Positions 44,237 through 52,983 of a stretch of DNA of 64,000 bases are shown piece by piece. Origin of the DNA: Clostridiales bacterium (GTDB taxonomy: Bacteria; Bacillota; Clostridia; Christensenellales; Aristaeellaceae); the NCBI GenBank assembly GCA_024684375.1, contig JAIKWZ010000063.1:1-64000 (forward strand). Reading direction: 5' to 3'. The position numbers and the translations under genes were made by a program. How positions within the stretch are numbered: position 1 is the first letter of the stretch; each line of letters opens with the position of its first letter. Below the pieces are notes generated by a model. It did no database searches. It was not told the DNA's origin and saw only the letters and a program-made list of their open reading frames with translations.

Positions 44237-45826
44237 AACGAGTCATATGCCTTTATCGAGTCTCCACCGTGGGGCAGGTGGATCACGACGATATACCGAT
44301 GCAGAAGCTGGCCTGCCGGGAGTACGCCGCCACGCATCCGGACTGGGAGATCGTGGATGAGATATCAGAGAAGGGAGTATCCGGCTATAAGGTCAGCGCC
44401 AATGCCCGCGACGCGATCCTGGAGATCAAGAAGCGCGCGCTGCTGCATCAGTTTGAAGTATTGCTGGTATTTATGTTTGACCGGCTTGGGAGGCGCGACG
44501 ACGAGACGCCGTTTGTGGTGCAATGGTTCGTGCAGCAGGGGGGTAGAGGTCTGGAGCACAAAGGAGGGGGAGCAGCGCTTTGACAACCATGTGGACAAAC
44601 TGCTCAACTACATCCGATTCTGGCAGGCATCCGGAGAAAGTGAGAAAACAGCGATCCGAGTGAAAACAAAGCAGATGCAAATGGTACAGAGCGGTGAGTA
44701 CAGAGGCGGACTTATACCGTATGGATACAGGCTTGAGAAACTGGGACGGAGGAACAGAAGAAATCAGCCGGTCAATGATCTGGTGATCGACGAGAGCGAG
44801 GCGGCTGTTGTCAGGAAGATATACGATCTGCTGATCAATTACAGGTATGGAACCAATCGCGTAGCTCAGTATCTGAATGACAGGGGCATCAATACTAAAC
44901 GCGGTTCCCAGACCTGGACCGGATCATCTGTACGCCATATTGTCAATAACCCGATCTACACCGGCAGATACCACATGCAAGGGTCGATATCTGAACCGTT
45001 CGAACACCTGCGGATAATCGATCAGGATATGTTTGACAAGTGCCTGCAGACAGTAAAGGGCCGTGCCATCCTGAACTATGGTAGTGAGACGCTCGTGCCC
45101 ACAAGGACAGATACAGGCAGCCTGCTGACCGGCGTGCTTTACTGCGGGTTTTGTGGCAGCAAGCTCAGCTACAACCATCACAGGGACAAAAGAATGTTTA
45201 AGAACGGACCGGGCGTATATGACCGGGAGATATACCGCTGCTACAAGAAAGTATACGCAAAAGACGCGTGCACCGGACCGAGCTCATATAAGGCCTCAGT
45301 GCTGAATGAGGCTGTTGAGGAACAGGTGATACTCTTTCTTTCTACGCTTAAGTAAGTGCCCCGTGAAAAGCTGATGGCAATGGCGGGCTCGCGCAATGAA
45401 GACAACCTGAAGGTGGCATTCAAACAGGCCGAAAAGGACTTTGAAAACGCCGAGAAACAAGTTACCGCGCTGGAGGAAGAAGCGGTCAAAGCACTGACCG
45501 GGGAGAGCCGGCTGAATGTTAGTATCGTGAACCAGATGCTGATAAAGCACAGGGCCAGGCTTGAAACAGCCAGGCAGGCTATGGATGAGGCCCAAAGCAA
45601 ACTTCAAACAGAAAAAGAGTCGGCCAAACAAACGACGAGGCAGATAAACGAGCTGCTGTCCTGGGCGGACAGTTATAAAACTGCGGAGAAGGCCGTCAGG
45701 CAAATGATAATATCGCGTCTGATAGAACGGGTGGAGGTACTGGGCAGAAACAGGGTGGATATACGGTTTCGCATATCACTCAGCCAGTTTCTGGGCGAGG
45801 AGTTTGATAAAGTGATGGACTTTTGA
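44233..45826 (+). pseudogene. Large serine recombinase, frameshifted and interrupted
   Basis: The catalytic domain starts normally (YRVSTVGQ with Ser 11; FMFDRLGRRDDETPFVVQWF). At a run of six G (44536-44541) the frame changes; with five G it would read through into VEVWSTKEGEQRFDN and the recombinase domain (GGLIPYGYRLEK, TWTGSSVRHIVNNPIYTGRY), then the zinc-ribbon CGFCGSKLSY. TAA at 45353-45355 interrupts it again; the same frame continues as a coiled coil to the tail RLIERVEVLGRNRVDIRFR. About 530 codons in all. Two lesions indicate an inactive gene unless slippage occurs. Confidence 0.88.
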
Positions 45827-45991
45827 CAGGCATCACTATTTGATCGTCTGAAGAAGCGCCGCTGGTATTTATCTTTGGATGAATGCTGGCGGCGCAAAAT
45901 TCGGTGTCGGAAAAGCAGAGGAGAAGAAGGAAAGCCACGATTCAGGAAACAAATGTGTACGGAATCTTATGATATTGGATCAATATACCCG

Positions 45992-46020
45992 TTGACTAAC
46001 GCCAGGGACTGATGTATACT
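45992..46020 (+). promoter_or_regulatory. Promoter of the cobalamin operon
   Basis: TTGACT and TATACT with 17 bp spacing, ending 25 bp before the riboswitch. The 165 bp before it (45827-45991) hold only a GCGCCGC/GCGGCGC inverted repeat. Confidence 0.8.
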
Positions 46021-46043
46021 TAACGCGATAATTGAATACGCAG

Positions 46044-46225
46044 TCCAGGTGTCCGGGGGCGAACGCCGCCCGGGTGAAAAGGGAAGCCGGTGTGAATCCG
46101 GCGCAACAGCCATTACTGTGATTGGCGAAGGTCTGTGCATACGCCATTGAGCCATGCTTGAGAAGGCGCGCGGGCCGCGGGTAAAGCCGAGCCATAAGCC
46201 AGGAGACCTGCCTGAACTGTCTGAG
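46044..46225 (+). promoter_or_regulatory. Cobalamin riboswitch
   Basis: The aptamer shows the core GTGAAAAGGGAAGCCGGTG and ATCCGGCGCAACAGCC, a central multi-stem part, and the B12 box AGCCAGGAGACCTGCC at 46197-46212. Spacing and order match the class I adenosylcobalamin family. It sits between a strong promoter and the importer genes and should shut off the operon when B12 is plentiful. Confidence 0.93.
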
Positions 46226-46306
46226 GCATTGATTTCTTGGGCAGGGGAGAAGGACAGCCGCAAAGCCGAGGTTCTCATAAGAGCCTGTACTTGCTTTGTT
46301 TGCGTG

Positions 46307-46336
46307 TCCCATTCCGTACGGAATTGGGATTTTTCT
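46307..46336 (+). terminator. Riboswitch expression-platform terminator
   Basis: TCCCATTCCG-TA-CGGAATTGGGA followed by five T, 43 bp before the first start codon. This is the likely off-switch used when the aptamer has bound cobalamin. Confidence 0.85.
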
Positions 46337-46378
46337 TTAGCTTGCCCGGAATAATAGAATTCATAAGGAGGCATCCCA

Positions 46379-47488
46379 ATGAAACGATTCCCGGCAGTGC
46401 TTATCCTGATCATTGCGCTCATCCTTACCTGCCTGCCTGTTACGGCGGAGACCTCTGGTCTCACTATAACCGGATCCTTGGAACTTGAATACGCAAACCA
46501 GTTCAGCGTAGATTTCTGTGATGGCGGCTACAGCCTTATCACCATCAGCGACGGCGCGCGCTTTCTTACTATTCCCGAAGGCGCTCAGGTCCCGGAAGGG
46601 CTGCCAGATGATATAGTCACTTTGCAGCTGCCGCTTGACAACCTGCTGATCTCTTCCACTCCCACAGTGTCACTCATCAATGCCATCGGCGCGCTTGACA
46701 CCATCGCCACCACCACCCAGGAATACGAAGGTTGGTACATCGACGAAGTCAAGGCCGCCATGGACGAAGGTAAACTGGCCTACATCGGAAGCTATAAGGC
46801 GCCCGACTTCGAGGTGCTGACAGCCAATAAGCCCCCGTTCGCCGTGTTCTCCACCATGATCGACAGCGTGCCGGAAGTGGCTGAAAAGCTGGCCGAGATC
46901 GGCATCCCGTATATGCGCGACTGCTCGACTTACGAAAACCATCCCCTGGGCCGCATGGAGTGGATTAAGCTCTACGGCGTACTGCTGGGGAAGGAAGCGG
47001 AAGCACAGGCGCATTTTGACGCTCAGAAGGCGCTGATCGACGCCATCCCTGAGGAATCCACCGGCAAGACCGTTGCCATGTTCTACATAACTTCCAAGGG
47101 TGATTTGTACACCCGCCGCGCGGGCGACTACATGGTCAAGATGCTGGAGCTGGCGGGCGGTGAGTACGTGCTGCCCGAACTGGCACCCGACAAGAGTGGC
47201 ACCCAGAAGATAGAGGCTGAGGAGTTCTATATCGGCGCGGGCGAAGCGGATTACATCGTGTACATCTGGTCCATGGGCGGCAAACCCGCTACCATGGAGG
47301 AGTTCCTTGCCCGCAGCCCCATACTGGCGGACTTCAAGGCCGTGAAAGAGGGCAATGTGTGGTTCACCACTCCCGATTACTTCCAGATCTCCCACACGCT
47401 GGGCTCCATGATTGCGGACTTCAACAAAATGCTAACCAATGACGATCCCGCCGTGACCGAGTTCACCTATCTGTTCAAGCTCCCATGA
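46379..47488 (+). CDS. BtuF/FecB-like substrate-binding protein
   Basis: About 369 residues with a signal peptide (basic start, hydrophobic core, cleavage near VTAE). The body has the two-lobe class III layout with IGALDTIATTTQEYEGWYID and PLGRMEWIKLYGVLLGKEAEA (the long inter-lobe helix). No lipobox Cys is visible. AAGGAGG precedes the ATG. First gene behind the riboswitch, overlapping its permease by 4 bp; ligand expected to be a corrinoid or a related tetrapyrrole or metal complex. Confidence 0.85.
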   Translation: MKRFPAVLILIIALILTCLPVTAETSGLTITGSLELEYANQFSVDFCDGGYSLITISDGARFLTIPEGAQVPEGLPDDIVTLQLPLDNLLISSTPTVSLINAIGALDTIATTTQEYEGWYIDEVKAAMDEGKLAYIGSYKAPDFEVLTANKPPFAVFSTMIDSVPEVAEKLAEIGIPYMRDCSTYENHPLGRMEWIKLYGVLLGKEAEAQAHFDAQKALIDAIPEESTGKTVAMFYITSKGDLYTRRAGDYMVKMLELAGGEYVLPELAPDKSGTQKIEAEEFYIGAGEADYIVYIWSMGGKPATMEEFLARSPILADFKAVKEGNVWFTTPDYFQISHTLGSMIADFNKMLTNDDPAVTEFTYLFKLP

Positions 47489-48516
47489 CAAAACAGCTAA
47501 CGGCGTTCAGGGCTGCCCTTGTGTTCGCGCTGCTGGGCATCGCTTTCGTAGCGATACTCGTGCTAAACGTGAACACAGGGAGCGTGTCCATAGCGCCCAA
47601 AGAAATACTGCGAATAGTGCTCAGCGGCAAATCCGACGGATCTTCCATAGGCAACGTGATATGGAAGATCCGCCTGCCCCGGCTTCTGGCTGCGGCGGTG
47701 CTGGGCGGCGCGCTTTCCGTGTCGGGCTTTTTGCTGCAGACATTTTTCCGCAACCCCATAGCCGGACCGTACGTGCTGGGCATCTCATCGGGCGCCAAGC
47801 TTTTCGTGGGCGTGATGATGGTGTACGTGCTCAAGTACGTGTCCAGCGTGCCTTTCTGGGCGGTAATGGCGGCAGCGTTTGGCGGCTCCATGCTGGTCAC
47901 GCTGTTCGTGCTCATGTTCGCGCGGCGGGTAAGGAGCATGGCGGCGCTGCTGGTCATAGGCATAATGATAGGCAGCGTTTGCACGGCGATAACGGACTTT
48001 TTTATCACCTTCGCGGACGAAGCCAACGTGGCGAACCTGCATCACTGGTCCATGGGCAGCTTTTCGGCGGTGTCGTGGCCGAACCTGCACGTGATATCAG
48101 CGATAGTGTTCGTTGCCCTTGCGCTTTCGTTTCTTTTATCCAAGCCGATATCAGCTTATAGGCTGGGGGAGAACTACGCCCGCAGCATGGGCGTGAACGT
48201 TAAACTTTTCCGTGTCGCGCTGATCGGCCTGTCAAGCGTTTTGTCCGCCTGCGTGACGGCGCTGTCCGGGCCGATCTCTTTTGTGGGCGTGGCGGTGCCC
48301 CATATGACCAAGCTGCTGTTCGGCACGTCCAGGCCGTCCCTCATAATCCCCGGCTCGTTTTTGCTGGGAGGCGTGTTCTGCATGGGCTGCGACCTGATCG
48401 CCCGCACTGCCTTCGCGCCTTCGGAGCTTGCCATAAGCACCGTTACGGCGGTGTTCGGCGCGCCTGTGGTGATCGCGCTTATGATAAGCCGGCAGAGGAG
48501 GCGCACCGATGGCTGA
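47485..48516 (+). CDS. FecCD-type permease (BtuC-like)
   Basis: About 343 residues with about ten membrane helices. IRLPRLLAAAVLGGALSVSG and FFRNPIAGPYVLGISSGAKL are the family signatures, and SGPISFVGVAVPHMTKLLFG is the loop that meets the ATPase. Start overlaps the binding-protein stop (ATGA) and its own end overlaps the ATPase gene. Confidence 0.93.
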   Translation: MTKQLTAFRAALVFALLGIAFVAILVLNVNTGSVSIAPKEILRIVLSGKSDGSSIGNVIWKIRLPRLLAAAVLGGALSVSGFLLQTFFRNPIAGPYVLGISSGAKLFVGVMMVYVLKYVSSVPFWAVMAAAFGGSMLVTLFVLMFARRVRSMAALLVIGIMIGSVCTAITDFFITFADEANVANLHHWSMGSFSAVSWPNLHVISAIVFVALALSFLLSKPISAYRLGENYARSMGVNVKLFRVALIGLSSVLSACVTALSGPISFVGVAVPHMTKLLFGTSRPSLIIPGSFLLGGVFCMGCDLIARTAFAPSELAISTVTAVFGAPVVIALMISRQRRRTDG

Positions 48517-49630
48517 CGGTTACGTATTCTCCACCGAGGCGCTGAGCGTAGGCTATAAAGGAAAAGCGCTTATAAACGACATAAACATTCGCCTTGAAAA
48601 AGGAAAGATCCTCGCGCTTATCGGGCCCAACGGCGCAGGCAAGTCCACCATACTCAAAACGGTGACAGGTCAGCTGCCGTCGATCAGCGGCAAGACGTTC
48701 ATAGAGGGCCGTGAATTGGAGAAATGGCCCCGGGGCGAACTGGCCAAAAAGCTGGCGGTGGTGCTGACCGAGCGGATCCAGCCGGAGATGATGAGCTGCT
48801 TTGAGGTGGCAGCCATGGGACGCTATCCATACACGGGGCGCTTCGGCGCTTTGACTGCCAATGACAAGGCCATCGTATGGGACACGCTCAGACGTGTAAG
48901 GGCAGATGATATCGCCGAGAGGGATTTTTCCCAGATCAGCGATGGCCAGAGGCAGCGGGTACTGCTTGCCCGGGCGCTGTGCCAGCAGCCGGAGGTGCTG
49001 GTGCTGGACGAGCCCACTTCTTTTCTTGATATACGCAACAAGATCGAGCTATTGGACATAATGCTGGAGACAGCGAGGGAAAAGCGGACCACAGTCATAC
49101 TCTCGCTGCACGAGATCGACCTGGCGGAAAAATTGTCCGACCTTGTCATGTGCGTCAGGGGCGACCGCGCGGAGGAACCCGACGCGCCCGAAAAAGTGTT
49201 TACGGACGCGCACATAAGGGAACTGTATAGCATCACCCAGGGCAGTTATCTGGTGAGCCGTGGCAGCGTGGAACTGGTCAGAACGGAGGGAGAGCCTCGG
49301 GTGTTCGTTCTGGGCGGCGCGGGAAGCGGCCTTAACCATTACCGCGAGCTGCAGAAAAGGCGTATACCGTTCGCCGCCGGCATGCTGTCCGAAAACGATA
49401 TGGAGTTTGAGGTGGCTAAGGCCCTGGCCCAAACGGTGGTAAGCTTCCCGGCGTTTGGGACTGCGTCAGAAGAGACGAAGGCCCGGGCGATTCAGGAAAT
49501 GCTCTCGTGCGGTACTGTGCTTACTGCCTTCGATCCCGGGAAGCAAAAGGACAATCCCAATACCGGGCTGCTCGAAACGGCCCGGCAACACCACGTGAAT
49601 ATTGTGTTCTCCGCGGGGGAACTGCAATAG
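48509..49630 (+). CDS. ABC ATPase (BtuD/FecE-like) with C-terminal extension
   Basis: About 373 residues. Walker A GPNGAGKST at ~39-47, Q-loop, signature ISDGQRQRVLLARAL (variant of LSGGQ), Walker B EVLVLDEPTS and the switch His in SLHEIDLAEKL. BtuD proteins are about 250 residues; here ~115 more follow, containing VFVLGGAGSGLNHYRELQKR and AKALAQTVVSFPAFG, which I do not recognise. It may be a regulatory or nucleotide-sensing domain. Powers the importer. Confidence 0.92.
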   Translation: MADGYVFSTEALSVGYKGKALINDINIRLEKGKILALIGPNGAGKSTILKTVTGQLPSISGKTFIEGRELEKWPRGELAKKLAVVLTERIQPEMMSCFEVAAMGRYPYTGRFGALTANDKAIVWDTLRRVRADDIAERDFSQISDGQRQRVLLARALCQQPEVLVLDEPTSFLDIRNKIELLDIMLETAREKRTTVILSLHEIDLAEKLSDLVMCVRGDRAEEPDAPEKVFTDAHIRELYSITQGSYLVSRGSVELVRTEGEPRVFVLGGAGSGLNHYRELQKRRIPFAAGMLSENDMEFEVAKALAQTVVSFPAFGTASEETKARAIQEMLSCGTVLTAFDPGKQKDNPNTGLLETARQHHVNIVFSAGELQ

Positions 49631-49653
49631 AATAACAAAATGGAGGGAAACTC

Positions 49654-50577
49654 ATGAAAAAACTGTTGGCAATCCTGCTGGCGTTTGTGCTGCTGCTGGG
49701 CTGCGCATGGGCCGAGGAAGAGGACGAAGAGAACTACGAGACCGGCGACGCCGCCATGGACCTGGTGCGCAACGAGGACGGGATCGGCGAAAAGGAACTG
49801 CTGGTCGTGTCCTTCGGCACCAGCTTTAACGACAGCCGCCGCCTGACCATAGGCGGCATCGAGGCGGCTATCGACGAAGCGGTCGAAGAGTTCGCAGTGC
49901 GCCGCGCGTTCACCGCGCAGATAATCATCGACCATGTGGAGAGGCGCGACGGCATCCACATTGACAACGTGGAAGAAGCGCTCGACCGCGCCGTCAAAAA
50001 CGGCGTAAAGATCCTGGTCGTGCAGCCAACCCACCTTATGCACGGCTTTGAGTACGACGAGCTTTTGGAAGGGCTGGCAGGCTACGCCGACGCCTTCGAG
50101 CAGATCGTGGTCTCTGAGCCCCTGCTGACCACCGACGAGGACTTCGATCGCGTGGCGGACATCATGATCGACATCATCAAGGACTATGACGACGGCAAGA
50201 CCGCCATCGTGTACATGGGCCACGGAACCGAGCACGAGTACAACAAGATCTACGCCAAGATGCAGGACGTGCTGGCGGCGAAGGGCGCCGTGAACTACTA
50301 CATCGGCACTGTGGAAGCCGAGCCTTCCGTAGACACGGTACTTGAGGCGATCGCGAACAAGGGCTATACCCGCGTGGTGCTCAGGGACATGATGGTAGTG
50401 TGCGGCGACCACGCCAACAATGACATGGCGGGCGACGAGGAGGATTCCTGGAAGTCCATCTTCGCCGCTGCGGGCTATGAAGTGGAATGCGTGCTGGAAG
50501 GCCTGGGGCAGGTGCCCGCTATCCAGCAGATCTACGTAGAGCACGCGCTCGCGGCCATCGCGGAACTGGAAAAATAA
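49654..50577 (+). CDS. cbiK: Cobaltochelatase CbiK with export signal
   Basis: About 307 residues. After a signal sequence ending LLLGCAWAEEE (either lipobox LLGC or cleavage at AWA) comes the CbiK chelatase: ELLVVSFGTSFNDSRR, VVQPTHLMHGFEYDEL, IVYMGHGTEHEYN with metal-site His 190, and VVCGDHANNDMAGD. It inserts Co(II) into sirohydrochlorin in the anaerobic B12 route. Export is odd, because all other pathway enzymes here are cytoplasmic; periplasmic CbiK forms are known from Desulfovibrio. GGAGG precedes the ATG. Confidence 0.9.
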   Translation: MKKLLAILLAFVLLLGCAWAEEEDEENYETGDAAMDLVRNEDGIGEKELLVVSFGTSFNDSRRLTIGGIEAAIDEAVEEFAVRRAFTAQIIIDHVERRDGIHIDNVEEALDRAVKNGVKILVVQPTHLMHGFEYDELLEGLAGYADAFEQIVVSEPLLTTDEDFDRVADIMIDIIKDYDDGKTAIVYMGHGTEHEYNKIYAKMQDVLAAKGAVNYYIGTVEAEPSVDTVLEAIANKGYTRVVLRDMMVVCGDHANNDMAGDEEDSWKSIFAAAGYEVECVLEGLGQVPAIQQIYVEHALAAIAELEK

Positions 50578-50597
50578 CTCTAAACCGGACGATTCGC

Positions 50598-50619
50598 GGG
50601 GCGGCCTTCAGGTCGCCCC
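50598..50619 (+). other. Intercistronic hairpin after cbiK
   Basis: GGGGCGGCC and GGTCGCCCC pair around a 4-nt loop, with no T run. It may stabilise the upstream mRNA or act as weak attenuator before the surface lipoprotein genes. Confidence 0.45.
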
Positions 50620-50655
50620 TTGCGGAAATTATAAGACCCCGACACAGGAGGGTGA

Positions 50656-51525
50656 GTGTGTATGAAACGGATAGTCTGCCTGCTTTTCGCGCTTATGCTG
50701 CTGTACGGCTGCGCCGAAAGCGCGCCGATAGGTACCGTGGCCACCGAGGAAGAGATGACGGACGTGAGCGAGTTTGACACGGAAGGAATGTCTCCTGTAA
50801 CTGCCGATATGCTTAACGACGGCGAGTATCAGGTAAAGGTGGACTCGTCTTCAGCCATGTTCAAGGTGGTGGGCTGCGCGCTGACGGTAAACGGCGGACA
50901 GATGAGCGTTCGCCTGTATATGAAGAGCAAGGCGTACACATATATGTATCCGGGCACCGCTCTTAACGCGTCACGCACCCCGCAAAACGAGCTTGTTCAG
51001 CTTAAAGAAGACGATGCCGGGATGTATTTCGAACTGCCTGTGGACGCGCTGGACAGTCCATATATCTGCGCCGCGCTGAGCGACAGGAAGCAGGCCTGGT
51101 ACCCCAGGACGCTGATCTTCAGGTCCGACTCGCTGCCTTTGGAAGCGTTCAGGGCCGGCAGTCTGGTCACGGCCGAGTCTCTGGGGCTTGCAGACGGCAT
51201 ATATGAATGCGAAGCGGTACTGGAAGGCAAGGGCAGGACGACGGTGCAGTCTCCCGTGCTTGTCACGGTTAACGGAAACGATTTGACCGCGCGCATAGTG
51301 TTTTCTACCGCGAAGATAGATTATATAATAGTGAACAACGAAAAATACACGCCCGTATCCGCTGAAGGCGGCGCGGCGTTTGACATACCCGTAAGCGTAT
51401 TTGACCAAAAGATCGCCGTAACGGTGGATTCCACTGCCATCAAACCCGCTACGGAGGTAGCTTACAGCATCACGTTCTTCTCCGGGACGCTTTCTCCCAC
51501 AGGCGGCGGGGTGACCGGACAGTGA
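50656..51525 (+). CDS. Surface lipoprotein with two NEAT-like beta domains
   Basis: About 289 residues. MKRIVCLLFALMLLYGC is a lipoprotein signal. Two beta-sandwich units follow: residues ~55-165 (DGEYQVKVDSSSAMFKVVG ... RKQAWYPRTLIF) and ~175-280 (LADGIYECEAVLEGKGRTTV ... IDYIIVNNEKYTPV). The second type recurs in the next protein. They recall heme- or iron-associated NEAT-like domains, but a NEAT heme motif cannot be confirmed. GGAGG lies upstream. Likely captures the ligand at the cell surface and passes it to the binding protein. Confidence 0.6.
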   Translation: MCMKRIVCLLFALMLLYGCAESAPIGTVATEEEMTDVSEFDTEGMSPVTADMLNDGEYQVKVDSSSAMFKVVGCALTVNGGQMSVRLYMKSKAYTYMYPGTALNASRTPQNELVQLKEDDAGMYFELPVDALDSPYICAALSDRKQAWYPRTLIFRSDSLPLEAFRAGSLVTAESLGLADGIYECEAVLEGKGRTTVQSPVLVTVNGNDLTARIVFSTAKIDYIIVNNEKYTPVSAEGGAAFDIPVSVFDQKIAVTVDSTAIKPATEVAYSITFFSGTLSPTGGGVTGQ

Positions 51526-51551
51526 GCATGTCTAAACAAGGAGGCTGCCGG

Positions 51552-52970
51552 GTGAAAAAATTGCTTTCATGCGCCCTGATACTGGCGCTGCTCATATGCT
51601 GCGGCGCGTGCCCGGCGATTGCAGAGCTTGACGACGGGACGTACGTTCCCGATGAATTCGTGTTTTCCGGCGGCACGGGCCGGGTGACGATCACCTGCCC
51701 CGAGGTCACCGTAAAAGACGGCGAAGCCGCGGCCAAACTCGTGTTTTCCAGCAAGAATTATACCAACGTAAGGATTGGCGATGGCAACTACGCCGCAGAA
51801 GTGACCGACGATGGCTCGGTCTTCCTGGTGCCGGTGAGCCTGAACCGCGCGTTTACGGTTTATGCCACCACCGTAGCCATGAGCGCGCCTCACGAGATAG
51901 AGTACCAGATCTATATAGGTCTGGGCGGCGGCGCTCCCGCGGGCCTCAAATGGGCGGACAGCATGAAAACCAAGTACGCCCGGGGCTTCTCGGTAGATTA
52001 TTACGAAGGCGGCTACGCCCTGATAAACGTGGGAGACAGCGAAAGCTATCTCATTGTGCCGGAAGGCAGTGAAACGCCTGAGGGCCTGCACCCGTCCGTG
52101 ACCGTGATAAGGCAGCCTTTGGAAAACATATACCTCGCCGCCACATCTGCCATGGCGCTGTTCGACGCTGCCGGCGCGCTGGATACCATACGGCTTTCCG
52201 GCACGCAGCAGGATGGCTGGTACGTGGAGAACGCGGTCGGCGCCATGCAAAACGGCGATATCATATTCGCTGGCAAGTACTCGAGCCCGGACTTCGAGCT
52301 GCTTATACGGGAACACTGCCGCCTGGCGGTGGAATCCATGATGATACTCCACACCCCGCAGGTGAAGGAGCTTATAGAACTGCTGGGGATACCGGTATTC
52401 ATAGACCGTTCCAGCAGCGAGGCGCACCCCCTGGGACGGCTGGAATGGATCAAGCTCTACGGCCTGCTCACGGGGCACGAGGCCGAGGCGGAAAGCGTGT
52501 TTGAAACCCAGGCCGCGCTGGTGGAGGCGATAGGCCCGGAGGGAGGCAGCGGCAAGACGGTGGCTTTTTTCTCAATAAAGCCCGACGGCACGGTCACCGT
52601 GCGCGGCTCGGAGGACTACATAGCGCGCTCCATAGAACTGGCGGGAGGCAGCTATGTGTTCGAGTCCATAGAGGGGCAGGAGACCAACGCTTCAGTGAGC
52701 GTGACCATGGAGACCTTTTATATGACTGCGAAGGACGCGGATTATCTGGTATACAATTCCACCATAGAGGCGCCGCTTGAGAGCGTCAGCGAACTGGTCT
52801 TGACGCAGCCGCTGCTTTCGGATTTCAGGGCAGTCAATGAGGGCAATGTGTTCTGCACCCGGAAAAACCTTTACCAGGCCACCAACGCTATAGGCACATT
52901 CATCGAAGACCTGGTAAAGATGCTTTCTGGGAAGACGGAAGGCATGACGTTCCTGTACAAACTAAGCTGA
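51552..52970 (+). CDS. NEAT-like domain fused to BtuF/FecB-like binding protein
   Basis: About 472 residues. GTG 51552 with AAGGAGG 8 bp upstream is the start; an earlier GTG at 51522 overlaps the previous gene and lacks a site. After the signal (KKLLSCALILALLICCG) a beta domain (YVPDEFVFSGGTGRVTITCP ... ATTVAMSAPHEIEYQI) resembles the second domain of the preceding lipoprotein. The rest is a paralogue of the binding protein at 46379 (GALDTIRLSGTQQDGWYVEN, PLGRLEWIKLYGLLTGHEAE). A combined receptor and substrate carrier for the same permease is likely. Confidence 0.75.
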   Translation: MKKLLSCALILALLICCGACPAIAELDDGTYVPDEFVFSGGTGRVTITCPEVTVKDGEAAAKLVFSSKNYTNVRIGDGNYAAEVTDDGSVFLVPVSLNRAFTVYATTVAMSAPHEIEYQIYIGLGGGAPAGLKWADSMKTKYARGFSVDYYEGGYALINVGDSESYLIVPEGSETPEGLHPSVTVIRQPLENIYLAATSAMALFDAAGALDTIRLSGTQQDGWYVENAVGAMQNGDIIFAGKYSSPDFELLIREHCRLAVESMMILHTPQVKELIELLGIPVFIDRSSSEAHPLGRLEWIKLYGLLTGHEAEAESVFETQAALVEAIGPEGGSGKTVAFFSIKPDGTVTVRGSEDYIARSIELAGGSYVFESIEGQETNASVSVTMETFYMTAKDADYLVYNSTIEAPLESVSELVLTQPLLSDFRAVNEGNVFCTRKNLYQATNAIGTFIEDLVKMLSGKTEGMTFLYKLS

Positions 52971-52983
52971 AGGACTGAATCAT

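Noticed and set aside
45855..45900. GCGCCGC/GCGGCGC inverted repeat as a terminator of the serine recombinase
   Set aside because: No T run follows and the loop is long; left unassigned.
49492..50544. A 350-codon open frame on the minus strand
   Set aside because: It lies fully opposite cbiK and the end of the ATPase gene; composition (many His, Val) is the usual mirror of a GC-rich gene and no ribosome site is seen.
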